DNA of 63,276 nucleotides, from NCBI RefSeq assembly GCF_900215655.1, contig NZ_OBEN01000009.1, positions 1 to 63,276 on the forward strand. The letters are read 5' to 3'. The notes under the pieces are model-generated. The model was not told where the DNA came from, did not search any database, and saw nothing but the letters and a program-made list of their open reading frames with translations. Below are positions 8,328 to 16,846 of the stretch, piece after piece. A program made the translations under genes and the position numbers. This DNA comes from Hydrogenobacter hydrogenophilus (lineage in GTDB: Bacteria > Aquificota > Aquificia > Aquificales > Aquificaceae). Positions within the stretch are counted from its first letter, which is position 1; each line of letters opens with the position of its first letter.

Positions 8328-9329
8328 ATGAGAAGAATTCTTCTATCGCAAGGTGGTGGTGGAGAGGAAACATGGAAACTCATAAAGGATGTATTTTTAA
8401 AACACTTTTCCAACGAACATTTAGAAAAGCTTGAAGATGCCACATTGCTTGAGATAGATTCTAAGATAGCTTTTACCACAGATTCTTTCACAGTAAACCC
8501 TCTCTTTTTTAAAGGAGGAAACATCGGAAAGCTTGCGGTTGCCGGTACAGTAAACGACCTGGCAGTGATGGGAGCAAAGCCTCTTTATATGTCAGTAGGA
8601 TTTATCATAGAAGAAGGTTTTCCTTACGAGGACCTTGAAAGCATTGTGGTAAGTATGAAGGAAGAAGCAAAAACCTCAGGTGTACTGATAGTTGCTGGTG
8701 ATACAAAAGTAGTACCCAAAGGAACTGCAGATGGGATCTTTATAAACACTTCTGGCATAGGCAAAGTGCTTTACGAAGGTTTGTCCTGTAGGAACATAAA
8801 GGAAGGAGACCTCATTATAGTGTCTGGAGGTATAGGTGAACATGGTGCGTGCATACTTGCCCAAAGGGAGGGTATATATATGGACATAGAGCTTGAGAGT
8901 GATTGTAGAAGCCTCTGGAATCTTGTAGAGAGGATAATCTCTTCTAATGCGGAAATACATGCTATGAGAGATCCTACAAGAGGTGGTCTTTCCGCGGTTC
9001 TTCACGAATGGGCAAGAAGTTCCCAAGTTTCCTTCTTAGTACAAGAAGAAAATATACCAATAAAGGAACCCGTTTTGGGACTTTGTGATCTTTTGGGTCT
9101 TGAACCTTATCACCTTGCCTCTGAGGGAAGGCTTGTTGTAGCAGTCCCTGAAAAAGAAGCAAAGAAGGTACTTGAAATAATAAAGGAACACCCTGATGGA
9201 AGAGATGCACAGATAATAGGCAGAGCTATTCCTGCAGAAGGACAACCCAAGGTTATTCTTAAAACTTCTTACGGTACACACAGAGTGCTTGATCCCCCTG
9301 CAGGTGAGCTTTTACCGAGGATATGCTAA
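8328..9329 (+). CDS. hypE: Hydrogenase maturation protein HypE
   Basis: 333 aa from the ATG at 8328, which follows the strong Shine-Dalgarno AAGGAGGTGG; an upstream in-frame ATG at 8283 lies inside the large-subunit gene and is rejected. It is a PurM/AIR-synthase-fold ATPase that converts the HypF-carbamoylated C-terminal cysteine to a thiocyanate, source of the CN ligands. The end PRIC carries that cysteine. DxxTV (DSFTVNPLFFKGG), GGLSAVLHEWA and REGIYMD-type segments fit the family. Confidence 0.96.
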   Translation: MRRILLSQGGGGEETWKLIKDVFLKHFSNEHLEKLEDATLLEIDSKIAFTTDSFTVNPLFFKGGNIGKLAVAGTVNDLAVMGAKPLYMSVGFIIEEGFPYEDLESIVVSMKEEAKTSGVLIVAGDTKVVPKGTADGIFINTSGIGKVLYEGLSCRNIKEGDLIIVSGGIGEHGACILAQREGIYMDIELESDCRSLWNLVERIISSNAEIHAMRDPTRGGLSAVLHEWARSSQVSFLVQEENIPIKEPVLGLCDLLGLEPYHLASEGRLVVAVPEKEAKKVLEIIKEHPDGRDAQIIGRAIPAEGQPKVILKTSYGTHRVLDPPAGELLPRIC

Positions 9330-9330
9330 C

Positions 9331-9687
9331 ATGCACGAGTTTTCCGTAGTACAGAGCCTGATGGAACTTATAGAGAAGTATGCGGAGGAAAATAGAGCAA
9401 AAAAGGTCCTTAAGGTTGTTGTAAGCATAGGCGCACTTTCAGGTATAGAGCCACACCTTCTTGAGCTTGCCTTCAACACTTTCAAAGAAGGTACCATAGC
9501 CGAAAGTGCCCTCTTAGTTATTGAAAAGGAGAAACTAAAGGTTAAGTGTCAGGAGTGTGGTGCAGAAGATGAAAAAGATGAGCTCAACGCACTATGCCCT
9601 TTCTGTGGATCGCTGAATACAGAGATCATCTCTGGACAGGAGATGCTTCTTAAAAGCCTTGAGTTAGAGTGTGAAGATGAGACTTAA
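9331..9687 (+). CDS. hypA: Hydrogenase nickel metallochaperone HypA
   Basis: 118 aa from the ATG at 9331 (MHEFSVVQSLMELIE), one base after the hypE stop. M1-H2-E3 is the invariant nickel-binding start, and a structural zinc site is formed by CQECG and CPFCGS. It delivers nickel with HypB. An apparent longer frame from 9289 lies inside hypE and would bury the H2 site, so it is rejected. The 3' end overlaps hypF. Confidence 0.96.
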   Translation: MHEFSVVQSLMELIEKYAEENRAKKVLKVVVSIGALSGIEPHLLELAFNTFKEGTIAESALLVIEKEKLKVKCQECGAEDEKDELNALCPFCGSLNTEIISGQEMLLKSLELECEDET

Positions 9688-11905
9688 AATAAACCTAAAA
9701 GGTGCGGTTCAAGGTGTGGGTTTTAGACCCTTCGTGTTTCGCCTTGCGTCTGAGTTAGGATTGAAGGGATGGATAATAAATGACTCTTCCGGTGTGGAGA
9801 TAGAAGTTGAAGGAGATGAGACTATTTTACAAACCTTTTTGATACGGTTGAACGCAGAGAAGCCCCCCTTAGCTCACATATACTCACAGGAAGTGGAGTA
9901 CTTAGAAGATGTAGGGTACTCAAGCTTTGAGATAAGAGAAAGCAAAGGAGAAGGTAGGAAGGAAGTTTTAGTACTGCCAGATATAGCCACATGCGACGAG
10001 TGCCTGAAAGAGCTTTTTGATCCGCAAGACAAGAGATACATGTATCCCTTTATAAACTGTACCAACTGCGGACCAAGGTTCACCATAATAGAAAAACTTC
10101 CCTACGATAGACCCAACACAAGTATGAAGGTTTTTCCCATGTGTGAAGACTGTCTTAGGGAATACGAAGACCCTGTCAACAGAAGATTCCACGCACAACC
10201 CAACGCTTGTCATGTTTGCGGTCCTTGGGTAAGCCTCTACGCAAGTGATGGAAAATTACTGGCAGAAAGAGGTGATGCTATAAACCTCCTTATAAAAGCT
10301 CTGAGAGATGGTCTCATCGTTGCTGTGAAAGGTATAGGAGGCTTTCATCTCATGTGCGATGCCACAAGAGAAGAACCAGTAAAACTTCTCAGAGATAGGA
10401 AAAGAAGGTTAGAAAAACCTTTTGCTGTCATGTTTAAGGATATGGAGCAAGTAAGTGAGTATGCGGAACCAACAGAACTTGAAAAGGCACTACTCCTATC
10501 CCCAGAAAGACCAATAGTTCTAATAAAAAAACGAAAGGAACTTGCACCTTCCGTAGCACCAGGGCTTAAAAGAGTTGGAGCATTTTTACCTTATTCACCT
10601 CTTCATCACATAATTCTAAAAGCTCTTGATTTTCCTGTGGTTGCAACCTCTGGTAATCTTTCTGACGAACCTATAGTCAAAGATAATGAAGAGGCTCTAA
10701 GAAAACTATCCTTATTTGCGGATATGATCCTCGTGCATAACAGAGATATAAAAAGAAGGTGCGATGATTCGGTTTTTAAGGTGGTAGGTGGGATACCACA
10801 GCCCATTAGGAGATCAAGGGGGTACGCTCCGCTTCCCGTAAAGCTATCTTTCAAACTTCCCAAAAAGATCCTCGCCGTAGGTGGTATGCTAAAGAACACT
10901 TTTGCTATAGGTTTTGATGATACGGTAATTCTAAGTCAACATGTGGGTGATGTGGAAAATTTAGAAACGCAGAAAAGTTTTGAAGGTATGGTATTTGACC
11001 TCATGACTCTTTACGAATTCAAACCGGAGGTCGTAGTGTGCGACCTCCATCCCAGATACGAAACCACAAGGTGGGCAGAATACTTTTCTCAAAAAGAAAA
11101 CATACCTCTCATCAAAGTCCAGCACCATTATGCTCACATACTCTCGTGTATGGCAGAAAGAGGTATAAACGGTAAGGTGTTAGGAATAGCTTGGGATGGC
11201 ACTGGGTACGGTGATGACGGAACACTTTGGGGTGGGGAGTTTATGATATGTGATTATCAGGGTTATGAAAGGGTTTTTTACATGAAACCTTTCAGACTCA
11301 TAGGTGGAGAGAAAGCGGTCAAAGAGCCAAGAAGGATGGCTCTATCTTTACTATTTGAGCTTTACGGAAAAGATGTCTTTGATATGTCCCTACCAGCAGT
11401 TAGTTCCTTCACGAACAGTGGGCTTGTAAACCTCTACACAGCATGGTCTAAAGGCATAAACTCCCCTTACTCAAGCTCAGTAGGGAGGCTATTTGATGCT
11501 GTTGCTTCCCTTTTGAACATAAAGCAAACTATATCTTACGAAGGACAAGCAGCGATGATGCTCGAAGACCTTTACGATCCATCTATTAAGGACCATTATC
11601 CTTACTTCATTGAAGAAAAACACATAAACTGGAAGCCTACCATATTGGCTATTATTGAAGACAGAGAAAAAGAAAAAATACCTTCTAGGTTTATAAACAC
11701 ATTGGCTAAAATATGTCTTGATGTGTCTATCAGGATGGATGTTGAACAGGTTTGTTTATCTGGTGGAGTGATGCAAAACGATCCCTTGGTAAGCAAGATA
11801 AAAGAACTTCTAAGTAATAGAGGTTTCAAAGTTTATACACACCAAAGAGTCCCAGCTAACGATGGAGGGCTGTGTTTAGGACAGGCTGTTTATGGCTCCC
11901 TTTGA
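9677..11905 (+). CDS. hypF: Carbamoyltransferase HypF
   Basis: 742 aa from the ATG at 9677; a GTG two codons upstream (9671) is an alternative. Domains in order: acylphosphatase-like (GAVQGVGFRPFV, residues about 8-20), paired zinc fingers (CDECL..CTNCG and CEDCL..CHVCG, about 105-190), YrdC-like domain (about 200-375) and Kae1-like carbamoyltransferase (HHYAHILSC, WDGTGYGDDGTLWGGE). It makes the CN ligands with HypE. No hypC or hypD lies in this window although both are required partners. Converges on the hupH-like gene with 16 nt overlap. Confidence 0.96.
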   Translation: MRLKINLKGAVQGVGFRPFVFRLASELGLKGWIINDSSGVEIEVEGDETILQTFLIRLNAEKPPLAHIYSQEVEYLEDVGYSSFEIRESKGEGRKEVLVLPDIATCDECLKELFDPQDKRYMYPFINCTNCGPRFTIIEKLPYDRPNTSMKVFPMCEDCLREYEDPVNRRFHAQPNACHVCGPWVSLYASDGKLLAERGDAINLLIKALRDGLIVAVKGIGGFHLMCDATREEPVKLLRDRKRRLEKPFAVMFKDMEQVSEYAEPTELEKALLLSPERPIVLIKKRKELAPSVAPGLKRVGAFLPYSPLHHIILKALDFPVVATSGNLSDEPIVKDNEEALRKLSLFADMILVHNRDIKRRCDDSVFKVVGGIPQPIRRSRGYAPLPVKLSFKLPKKILAVGGMLKNTFAIGFDDTVILSQHVGDVENLETQKSFEGMVFDLMTLYEFKPEVVVCDLHPRYETTRWAEYFSQKENIPLIKVQHHYAHILSCMAERGINGKVLGIAWDGTGYGDDGTLWGGEFMICDYQGYERVFYMKPFRLIGGEKAVKEPRRMALSLLFELYGKDVFDMSLPAVSSFTNSGLVNLYTAWSKGINSPYSSSVGRLFDAVASLLNIKQTISYEGQAAMMLEDLYDPSIKDHYPYFIEEKHINWKPTILAIIEDREKEKIPSRFINTLAKICLDVSIRMDVEQVCLSGGVMQNDPLVSKIKELLSNRGFKVYTHQRVPANDGGLCLGQAVYGSL

Positions 11906-12267
11906 AACAAGACCTTCAATCTCTCTTCAAGAAGTTTTATAGACTCTTCTATATCTTCCTCTTGTGAAGATGCTAAACGCGGAAATATTGTTATTTCAAT
12001 GGTTTCCAAGATGGGTTTATTGTCCCTGTCAAAGAACACCCCTATCCAAACGCCGTTTATCCCCGTCTCTCTCCATTCTGCAGGCTGAGTTTTGGAATCA
12101 AGCCTTATCCTTACCTGTCCTTCTCCAAGTGTATCTAATATTGCAATTCTGTCTTCCTCAGTTAAGGGTAGTTTGTTTATGTATATAATGTGCTCTTCGC
12201 CTTTTTCGTAAAGGTCTTTGAGAGCTTGAAGTATTTCGTTGAGTATGGCTGGAGCGTTCATAAGCAT
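11890..12267 (-). CDS. HupH/HyaF-like hydrogenase maturation protein (short)
   Basis: 125 aa from the ATG at 12267, chosen because GGAGG sits seven bases upstream; a second ATG at 12261 forms an ATGA overlap and is also possible. The segment RLDSKTQPAEWRETGINGVW matches the HupH C-terminal domain (W.ET...GVW), associated with small-subunit maturation of uptake hydrogenases. It is much shorter than proteobacterial HupH (about 280 aa), so it is essentially the C-terminal domain alone. Last gene of the membrane-bound hydrogenase operon. Confidence 0.75.
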   Translation of the reverse strand: MLMNAPAILNEILQALKDLYEKGEEHIIYINKLPLTEEDRIAILDTLGEGQVRIRLDSKTQPAEWRETGINGVWIGVFFDRDNKPILETIEITIFPRLASSQEEDIEESIKLLEERLKVLFQREP

Positions 12268-12569
12268 AGTAAAGCCTCCACATATTCGTTCCAAGCCTTT
12301 ATACCCTCAAGCTTCACCACTTCTTTGCCTTCTTTAAAAATTACTACCGCAGGAACGGGATAATCTTTAAGAAGGTCTGGGTAATTGTCTACATTTACGC
12401 TATAGAACTTAAACTTACTGCCAAAACTCTTTTCCATCTCAGGAACTACAATATCCGTGTCAAAAATCTCTCTTATCTTTTCCTTTTTCAATTCACTGCG
12501 TACATAAAGAACGAAAGTTTCTTTGCCATCAACCAAAGCTCTAAGCTCTTGCCGGCTTAACTCTTTCAT
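12258..12569 (-). CDS. Thioredoxin-like hydrogenase accessory protein (HyaE/HupG type)
   Basis: 103 aa. Predicted thioredoxin fold: FVLYVR strand, a helix, FYSVNVDNYPDLLKDYPVPAVV with the cis-Pro segment, then VVKLEGIKAW. The CxxC of true thioredoxins is missing, as in HyaE/HupG chaperones, which bind the Tat signal of the hydrogenase small subunit. Position between the hupD-type protease and the hupH-like gene supports this role. Overlaps hupD by 29 nt and the hupH-like gene by 10 nt. Confidence 0.72.
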   Translation of the reverse strand: MKELSRQELRALVDGKETFVLYVRSELKKEKIREIFDTDIVVPEMEKSFGSKFKFYSVNVDNYPDLLKDYPVPAVVIFKEGKEVVKLEGIKAWNEYVEALLCL

Positions 12570-13032
12570 AAGTTATACCCCATTCTCTTAACTGTTCTAA
12601 AACTTTATCTATCAGATCCTGCATCCTTCTTTTAATTGAGTATGAAAGCTCTACAGAAAGGTCTAAACTCTCTGGCTCTATACCTATCATAACCACCTCT
12701 TTAGGTTTTTTACCCAAAAGGTCTGCAAGTGCCAGAACCTCCTGAAAACCAAGCTCGTGTGCGGATACCTTTTTTCTGAAGTACGCCTTTACCTCCTCAT
12801 CTTTTAGCTTATAAAGGGTGCCTGGAGGTCCTCCCCCAAGCACCGCATCAACTACTAACAGCCTCTCAAAGCCTTCCATAAAGTAAAGCAGGTCTATACC
12901 GAGCGTTCCACCATCCATGAGTTCCACACCATCAGAGAAGGAGTAGTTCTTCCTAAGCTCTTCTACCACCCTTACTCCAACGCCTTCGTCGGACAGAAGT
13001 ATGTTCCCTATACCCAGCACGAGCACCTTCAT
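12541..13032 (-). CDS. hupD: Hydrogenase maturation endopeptidase (HyaD/HupD)
   Basis: 163 aa. The start VLVLGIGNILLSDEGVGVR has the nickel-sensing Glu; DGGTLGIDLL and VVDAVLGGGPPGT carry the conserved Asp; SAHELG the His. HyaD-type proteases cut the C-terminal tail off the large subunit after Ni insertion. Its client here should be the 633-aa large subunit just upstream (21-residue tail), since the cytosolic one has no tail. Overlaps hupC by 4 nt. Confidence 0.95.
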   Translation of the reverse strand: MKVLVLGIGNILLSDEGVGVRVVEELRKNYSFSDGVELMDGGTLGIDLLYFMEGFERLLVVDAVLGGGPPGTLYKLKDEEVKAYFRKKVSAHELGFQEVLALADLLGKKPKEVVMIGIEPESLDLSVELSYSIKRRMQDLIDKVLEQLREWGITYERVKPARA

Positions 13033-13733
13033 TCTTCTACATCCTTTATATCAACGGGTTCCCTTTCAAACACCTTATAACCGCTGAACATGGAAGAAAG
13101 CTCACCGTTCTTCTTTATGGCTTCCTCTCTTATGACAAAGTAAACATGAAGCACTGCAAAGATGATTATGAGCCACGCTATCCAGTGATGCCACATGTGC
13201 ACCATAAACTCACCACCTAAGAAACCTAAAAGCCATCCAAACAGAGAAGACCAAAAGCTACCGGGCTTGGACATTCCGTACATGGCAAAACCTGTTGCTA
13301 TCATGAAGAATATCATAAAGTAAACGATGGGATAGACCGTTCTTGCACATGCGTTTCTTATGTACTCGTGTCCTTCTGTATCCCTCATGATAAAGGCATA
13401 CTTTAGTGTGATCTCCTTCAGGCTCGTCCAGTAATCTTTCTTCCAAACAGCAGGAAAGACCAACCTGTCCCTCTTATTAAACACAGCGATTATTATCCTA
13501 AAAAGAAAGGAAGCCAGAAGAATATACCCAGCTATGAAGTGGACTTTCCTGATGAAGTCCATGGTAAGTCCTTCTCTGTAAGCGTATGTAGCTTCTACGC
13601 CTGTAGGACCCAAGAAGAAGGGATTTCCTATGTAAAGTCCAGTAAAGAAGAGAACCATTATGGTTAAAAAGTTTACCCAGTGCCACAACCTCAACCCTGG
13701 GCTAAATATGTAAATCTTCTTTGCTTCTATCAT
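13029..13733 (-). CDS. hupC: Membrane-bound hydrogenase cytochrome b subunit (HyaC/HupC)
   Basis: 234 aa integral membrane di-heme cytochrome b that takes electrons from the hydrogenase small subunit to quinone. Four or five hydrophobic segments: residues about 17-36, 64-85, 131-152, 176-200. Likely heme ligands include H18 (LRLWHWVNF), H65 (KVHFIAGY) and the HMWHHW / LHVYF histidines near the C-terminus. It follows the large-subunit gene directly in the expected order S-L-C. Confidence 0.93.
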   Translation of the reverse strand: MIEAKKIYIFSPGLRLWHWVNFLTIMVLFFTGLYIGNPFFLGPTGVEATYAYREGLTMDFIRKVHFIAGYILLASFLFRIIIAVFNKRDRLVFPAVWKKDYWTSLKEITLKYAFIMRDTEGHEYIRNACARTVYPIVYFMIFFMIATGFAMYGMSKPGSFWSSLFGWLLGFLGGEFMVHMWHHWIAWLIIIFAVLHVYFVIREEAIKKNGELSSMFSGYKVFEREPVDIKDVEE

Positions 13734-13746
13734 AGCCTATACCTCC

Positions 13747-15648
13747 TTAATAGCACACATTGGCGCCCTGCACTTTGACGCTTACTATCTCTTTCCCTTC
13801 TGTATCGTAAATATGTGTAGAACATGCAAGACATGGATCAAAGGAGTGAATACCTCTGAGAACCTCAAGGGGTTTGTCTACAACTTTAACGGGTGTGTCC
13901 TTCATGCACTCTTCAAAGGCACCCTGTCCTCCCATGGGATCCCTCGCCCCACCGTTCCATGTGGTGGGAACAACGCACTGATAGTTTGCTATCTTGCCAT
14001 CTTTTATTACTACCCAGTGTCCTAAGGCTCCCCGTGGTGCATCAGTTATACCAACGCCTTTTGCCTCCTTTGGCCATGTAGAAGGGTCCCACTTTTCCAT
14101 GTTTGCAACCGCTGTATCTCCTGCCTTTATGTTATCGTAGAGCTTTTTCAGGAAGTAGAGGTTAGCAGTAGCACCTAACTGAGCCTCAAGTCCTCTTGCT
14201 GCTGTTCTTCCTACAGTGGTAGGTAACCATACATGAGGGGGTAAATCAAGCACTTTTGAGACTGTGTCTATCTGTTTTATCACCATCTCATCTATCCAGC
14301 TGGGTTTTATATGTCCTTGCTTTACTGCAGTATAAACTACTATGTACCTTGCCAGCGGACCCACCTCGCAGGGCTTTCCTCTCCATCTTGGGGATTTTAT
14401 CCACGAGTACTTACCCTTTTCGTCAAGATACTTCCACTGAGTCTTAGTTCCTTCCTTGGGTCCCGTGTAGTTGGGTTCTGTTATGCCGTCCCAAGGATGG
14501 AGTCCTTTAGTTTCGTCAGGATACTTGTACCAAGAGTGGGCTACATACTCCTGTATCACATTGGGATCTGCAAAGTCCTTTCCTACCATGGGATAGTATT
14601 TAGCCTTATCAACACCTTCTGCAAAGTCTTCCACAACGCCGTTGCAATGGTAAAGTATCTTGTTATGATAGTCTCCCGTCTTTATACCTCTGTAAGGCTC
14701 GTCAGGAAACTCACCGTACCCGATCACCCTTTTCTTTGCAAGTCCACCGCCGTAAACCTGTCCCTTCTGTACATATATGTGTCCTATAGCCAGAAGGTCT
14801 ATAAGATAAAAGAGATTTACCGCTTCTACTTGTGTGTATATGGCATCTTCAACCACTGCGAGCCTTTCTGTGTTTATAGGTGCGTTCATGTCGTTCATAG
14901 ATATGGAACAGGTCATTCCGCCTACCAGATAGTGAGGATGTGGATTTTTACCACCGAAAACCACCTGAGGTATAAAGAGCTCCCTCTGAACATCAAGCAT
15001 GTTAAGATAGTGAGCTACTGCCATGAGATGTACCTCAGGAGGTAAGAGTTTGTAGTCCGGATGGTCCCACCAGTGCGCAGCGAAAATTCCAAGCTGTCCA
15101 CTTTCCACTATCTTCTTTATCTTTTCCTGAAAAGCTCTGTAATATCCCGGTGTAGCCTTGGGAAACTTTTTTGGATAGGCTCTGTGACCCAAGAAATCAG
15201 GCATGACTTCTGCAATAGCTCCGTATTTTTCTAAGAGCTGGTTCTGTAAAACCGCAGTCTGAACTGGATCCGCTTTAAGAGCCTCTACAGGAGAAACCCA
15301 GTCAAGAGCATGAAGGTGGTAAAAGTGTACCAAGTGATCGTGTACCTGCAAACTGCCGTACATGATGTTCCTTATATAGTTAGCATTTTTGGGAATTTGA
15401 ATCTCAAGGGCATCTTCTATGCAACGCACAGAGGCGAGCGCATGTATAGATGTACACACACCGCATATCCTCTGAGCAAAAGCCCACGCGTCCCGTGGGT
15501 CTCTTCCGCGCAGGATAAGCTCAATACCTCTCCACATGGTACCCGAGGATACAGCATCCTGCACTTTACCCGTTTTTTCGTCTACAATGACCTCGATCCT
15601 GAGATGCCCTTCAATTCTTGTTACAGGGTCAACTACCACCCTTGCCAT
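13747..15648 (-). CDS. hupL: Membrane-bound [NiFe] uptake hydrogenase large subunit, group 1
   Basis: 633 aa. RICGVCTSIHA near 61-70 (C62, C65, H69) and DPCLACSTH at 604-612 (C606, C609) hold the NiFe site. Twenty-one residues follow His612 (IYDTEG...ANVCY), to be removed by HupD. It contains insertions typical of longer group 1 enzymes. Exported by hitch-hiking on the Tat signal of the small subunit and works at the periplasmic face, splitting H2. SD GAGG precedes the ATG. Confidence 0.97.
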   Translation of the reverse strand: MARVVVDPVTRIEGHLRIEVIVDEKTGKVQDAVSSGTMWRGIELILRGRDPRDAWAFAQRICGVCTSIHALASVRCIEDALEIQIPKNANYIRNIMYGSLQVHDHLVHFYHLHALDWVSPVEALKADPVQTAVLQNQLLEKYGAIAEVMPDFLGHRAYPKKFPKATPGYYRAFQEKIKKIVESGQLGIFAAHWWDHPDYKLLPPEVHLMAVAHYLNMLDVQRELFIPQVVFGGKNPHPHYLVGGMTCSISMNDMNAPINTERLAVVEDAIYTQVEAVNLFYLIDLLAIGHIYVQKGQVYGGGLAKKRVIGYGEFPDEPYRGIKTGDYHNKILYHCNGVVEDFAEGVDKAKYYPMVGKDFADPNVIQEYVAHSWYKYPDETKGLHPWDGITEPNYTGPKEGTKTQWKYLDEKGKYSWIKSPRWRGKPCEVGPLARYIVVYTAVKQGHIKPSWIDEMVIKQIDTVSKVLDLPPHVWLPTTVGRTAARGLEAQLGATANLYFLKKLYDNIKAGDTAVANMEKWDPSTWPKEAKGVGITDAPRGALGHWVVIKDGKIANYQCVVPTTWNGGARDPMGGQGAFEECMKDTPVKVVDKPLEVLRGIHSFDPCLACSTHIYDTEGKEIVSVKVQGANVCY

Positions 15649-15650
15649 GT

Positions 15651-16706
15651 TTATTTACCTCCTCTGTTTTTTATCTTAGAAAGCACACCGTGAGCAACCG
15701 CACCTGCTGCAGCGGCAGCCACAGCCACCGCACCTACCTTGTCAGGGCTTGCTTCTACATTAGGTAAAGGTATTGTAGTAAGTCTTTGGTAGAAGGGTCC
15801 TTTGTCCCAAAAGTCTTCCTCTGCACAACCTATACAACCGTGGCCAGCCTGTATTGGATAAGAAAGACCGTTGTACCAACGGATGTTTCCACAGGAGTTA
15901 TAAGTAGTTGGTCCTCTGCATCCTACTTTATAAAGGCACCACCCTTTCTTAGCGCCATCATCGTCAAATCTCTCTACAAACTGACCTGCGTTGAAGAATG
16001 CTCTTCTGTAGCAAGTGTCGTGTATGCGATTGCCATAGAACTGCTTGGGTCTTCCCTGAGAATCTAAAGGAGGTATAGCATCAAAAAGAACAAGATACAT
16101 AATAACGCCCGTCATTACCTCTGCAATGGGAGGACAGCCAGGAACTTTTATGATGGGTTTGTCCGTTATAACCTTGTGTATGGGGACAGCGGTGGTAGGG
16201 TTTGGCTTTGCAGCTTGTACGCATCCCCAACTGGCACAAGAACCCCAAGCGATAACAGCCTTTGCTCCCTTTGCAGACTCCTTGAGGTTCTCAAGGAAAG
16301 CTCTCCCTCCTACTACGCAGTACATACCATCCTCACCCAGCGGAGGGTTTCCTTCAACAGCAAGGATGTAATTCCCCCAGTACTTTTTTATGATCTCCTC
16401 CCTGTGCCTTTCAAGAGCTTCTCCTGCAGCAGCAGAAAGTGTATCATCGTACTCAAGGGATATCATGGAAAGCACCACATCAGAAGCCAGAGGTGTTGCA
16501 GACCTTATAAAAGATTCAGAACAACAGGTACATTCAAGTCCGTGTATCCACAAAACAGGCACTCTCGGTTTTGTTTCTAAAGCCCTAACAACCTGCGGTA
16601 TCATGGAAGGAGAAAGCCCCATCATGCCCGTTATGGTGGTTGCAAATTTCAAAAAGTCCCTTCTGCTCACACCGTGCCTTTTAAAAGCTTCCCAAAAGGT
16701 TTCCAT
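15651..16706 (-). CDS. hupS: Membrane-bound [NiFe] hydrogenase small subunit, oxygen-tolerant type
   Basis: 351 aa. Tat signal SRRDFLK at 14-20 with hydrophobic stretch to about 43, and an Ala/Val-rich C-terminal anchor (about 322-340) before a basic tail. The proximal cluster motif is ECTCCSES (C59, C61, C62) and GSCASWGC supplies two more cysteines: the six-Cys set known for the [4Fe-3S] cluster of oxygen-tolerant group 1 hydrogenases such as E. coli Hyd-1. Starts the operon hupS-L-C-D-trx-hupH; SD AAGGAGGT. Confidence 0.97.
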   Translation of the reverse strand: METFWEAFKRHGVSRRDFLKFATTITGMMGLSPSMIPQVVRALETKPRVPVLWIHGLECTCCSESFIRSATPLASDVVLSMISLEYDDTLSAAAGEALERHREEIIKKYWGNYILAVEGNPPLGEDGMYCVVGGRAFLENLKESAKGAKAVIAWGSCASWGCVQAAKPNPTTAVPIHKVITDKPIIKVPGCPPIAEVMTGVIMYLVLFDAIPPLDSQGRPKQFYGNRIHDTCYRRAFFNAGQFVERFDDDGAKKGWCLYKVGCRGPTTYNSCGNIRWYNGLSYPIQAGHGCIGCAEEDFWDKGPFYQRLTTIPLPNVEASPDKVGAVAVAAAAAGAVAHGVLSKIKNRGGK

Positions 16707-16717
16707 ACCTTACCTCC

Positions 16718-16769
16718 TTATTGAATATTCGTTCAATAACATGATAAAAAATACATTGATTCTTGTCAA
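16718..16769 (-). promoter_or_regulatory. hupS promoter with operator-like palindrome at +1
   Basis: Read on the minus strand: TTGACA (16769-16764), exactly 17 nt, TATCAT (16746-16741). The predicted start near 16734 falls inside the perfect inverted repeat TTATTGAA-N6-TTCAATAA (16718-16739, 8-bp arms), whose downstream arm touches the Shine-Dalgarno. Placement over +1 suits a repressor; it could also act as an mRNA hairpin next to the ribosome site. No regulator gene is adjacent. Confidence 0.7.
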
Positions 16770-16803
16770 GAAAGTTTTTTTTATAGTTTTTATAAGAAAC
16801 GCT

Positions 16804-16832
16804 TATACAAACTTTTCAGTGGGAATTATAAT
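16804..16832 (+). promoter_or_regulatory. gltD-like gene promoter
   Basis: TATACA (16804-16809), 17-nt spacer and perfect TATAAT (16827-16832) on the plus strand, divergent from the hupS promoter. The ATG at 16847 is 14 nt from the -10, giving a leader of about 8 nt with no Shine-Dalgarno. Confidence 0.55.
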
Positions 16833-16846
16833 ATAGTTATATTGAA

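Noticed and set aside
8676-9026. 116-codon minus-strand frame
   Set aside because: Antisense to hypE with no start signal; hypE has all family motifs.
9966-10240. CxxC-rich segment as a separate zinc-finger protein
   Set aside because: It is the internal zinc-finger part of HypF, in frame with both flanking domains.
14311-15045. 244-codon plus-strand frame
   Set aside because: Antisense to the hydrogenase large subunit, rich in Cys/Tyr/Leu; typical shadow of a strongly coding strand.
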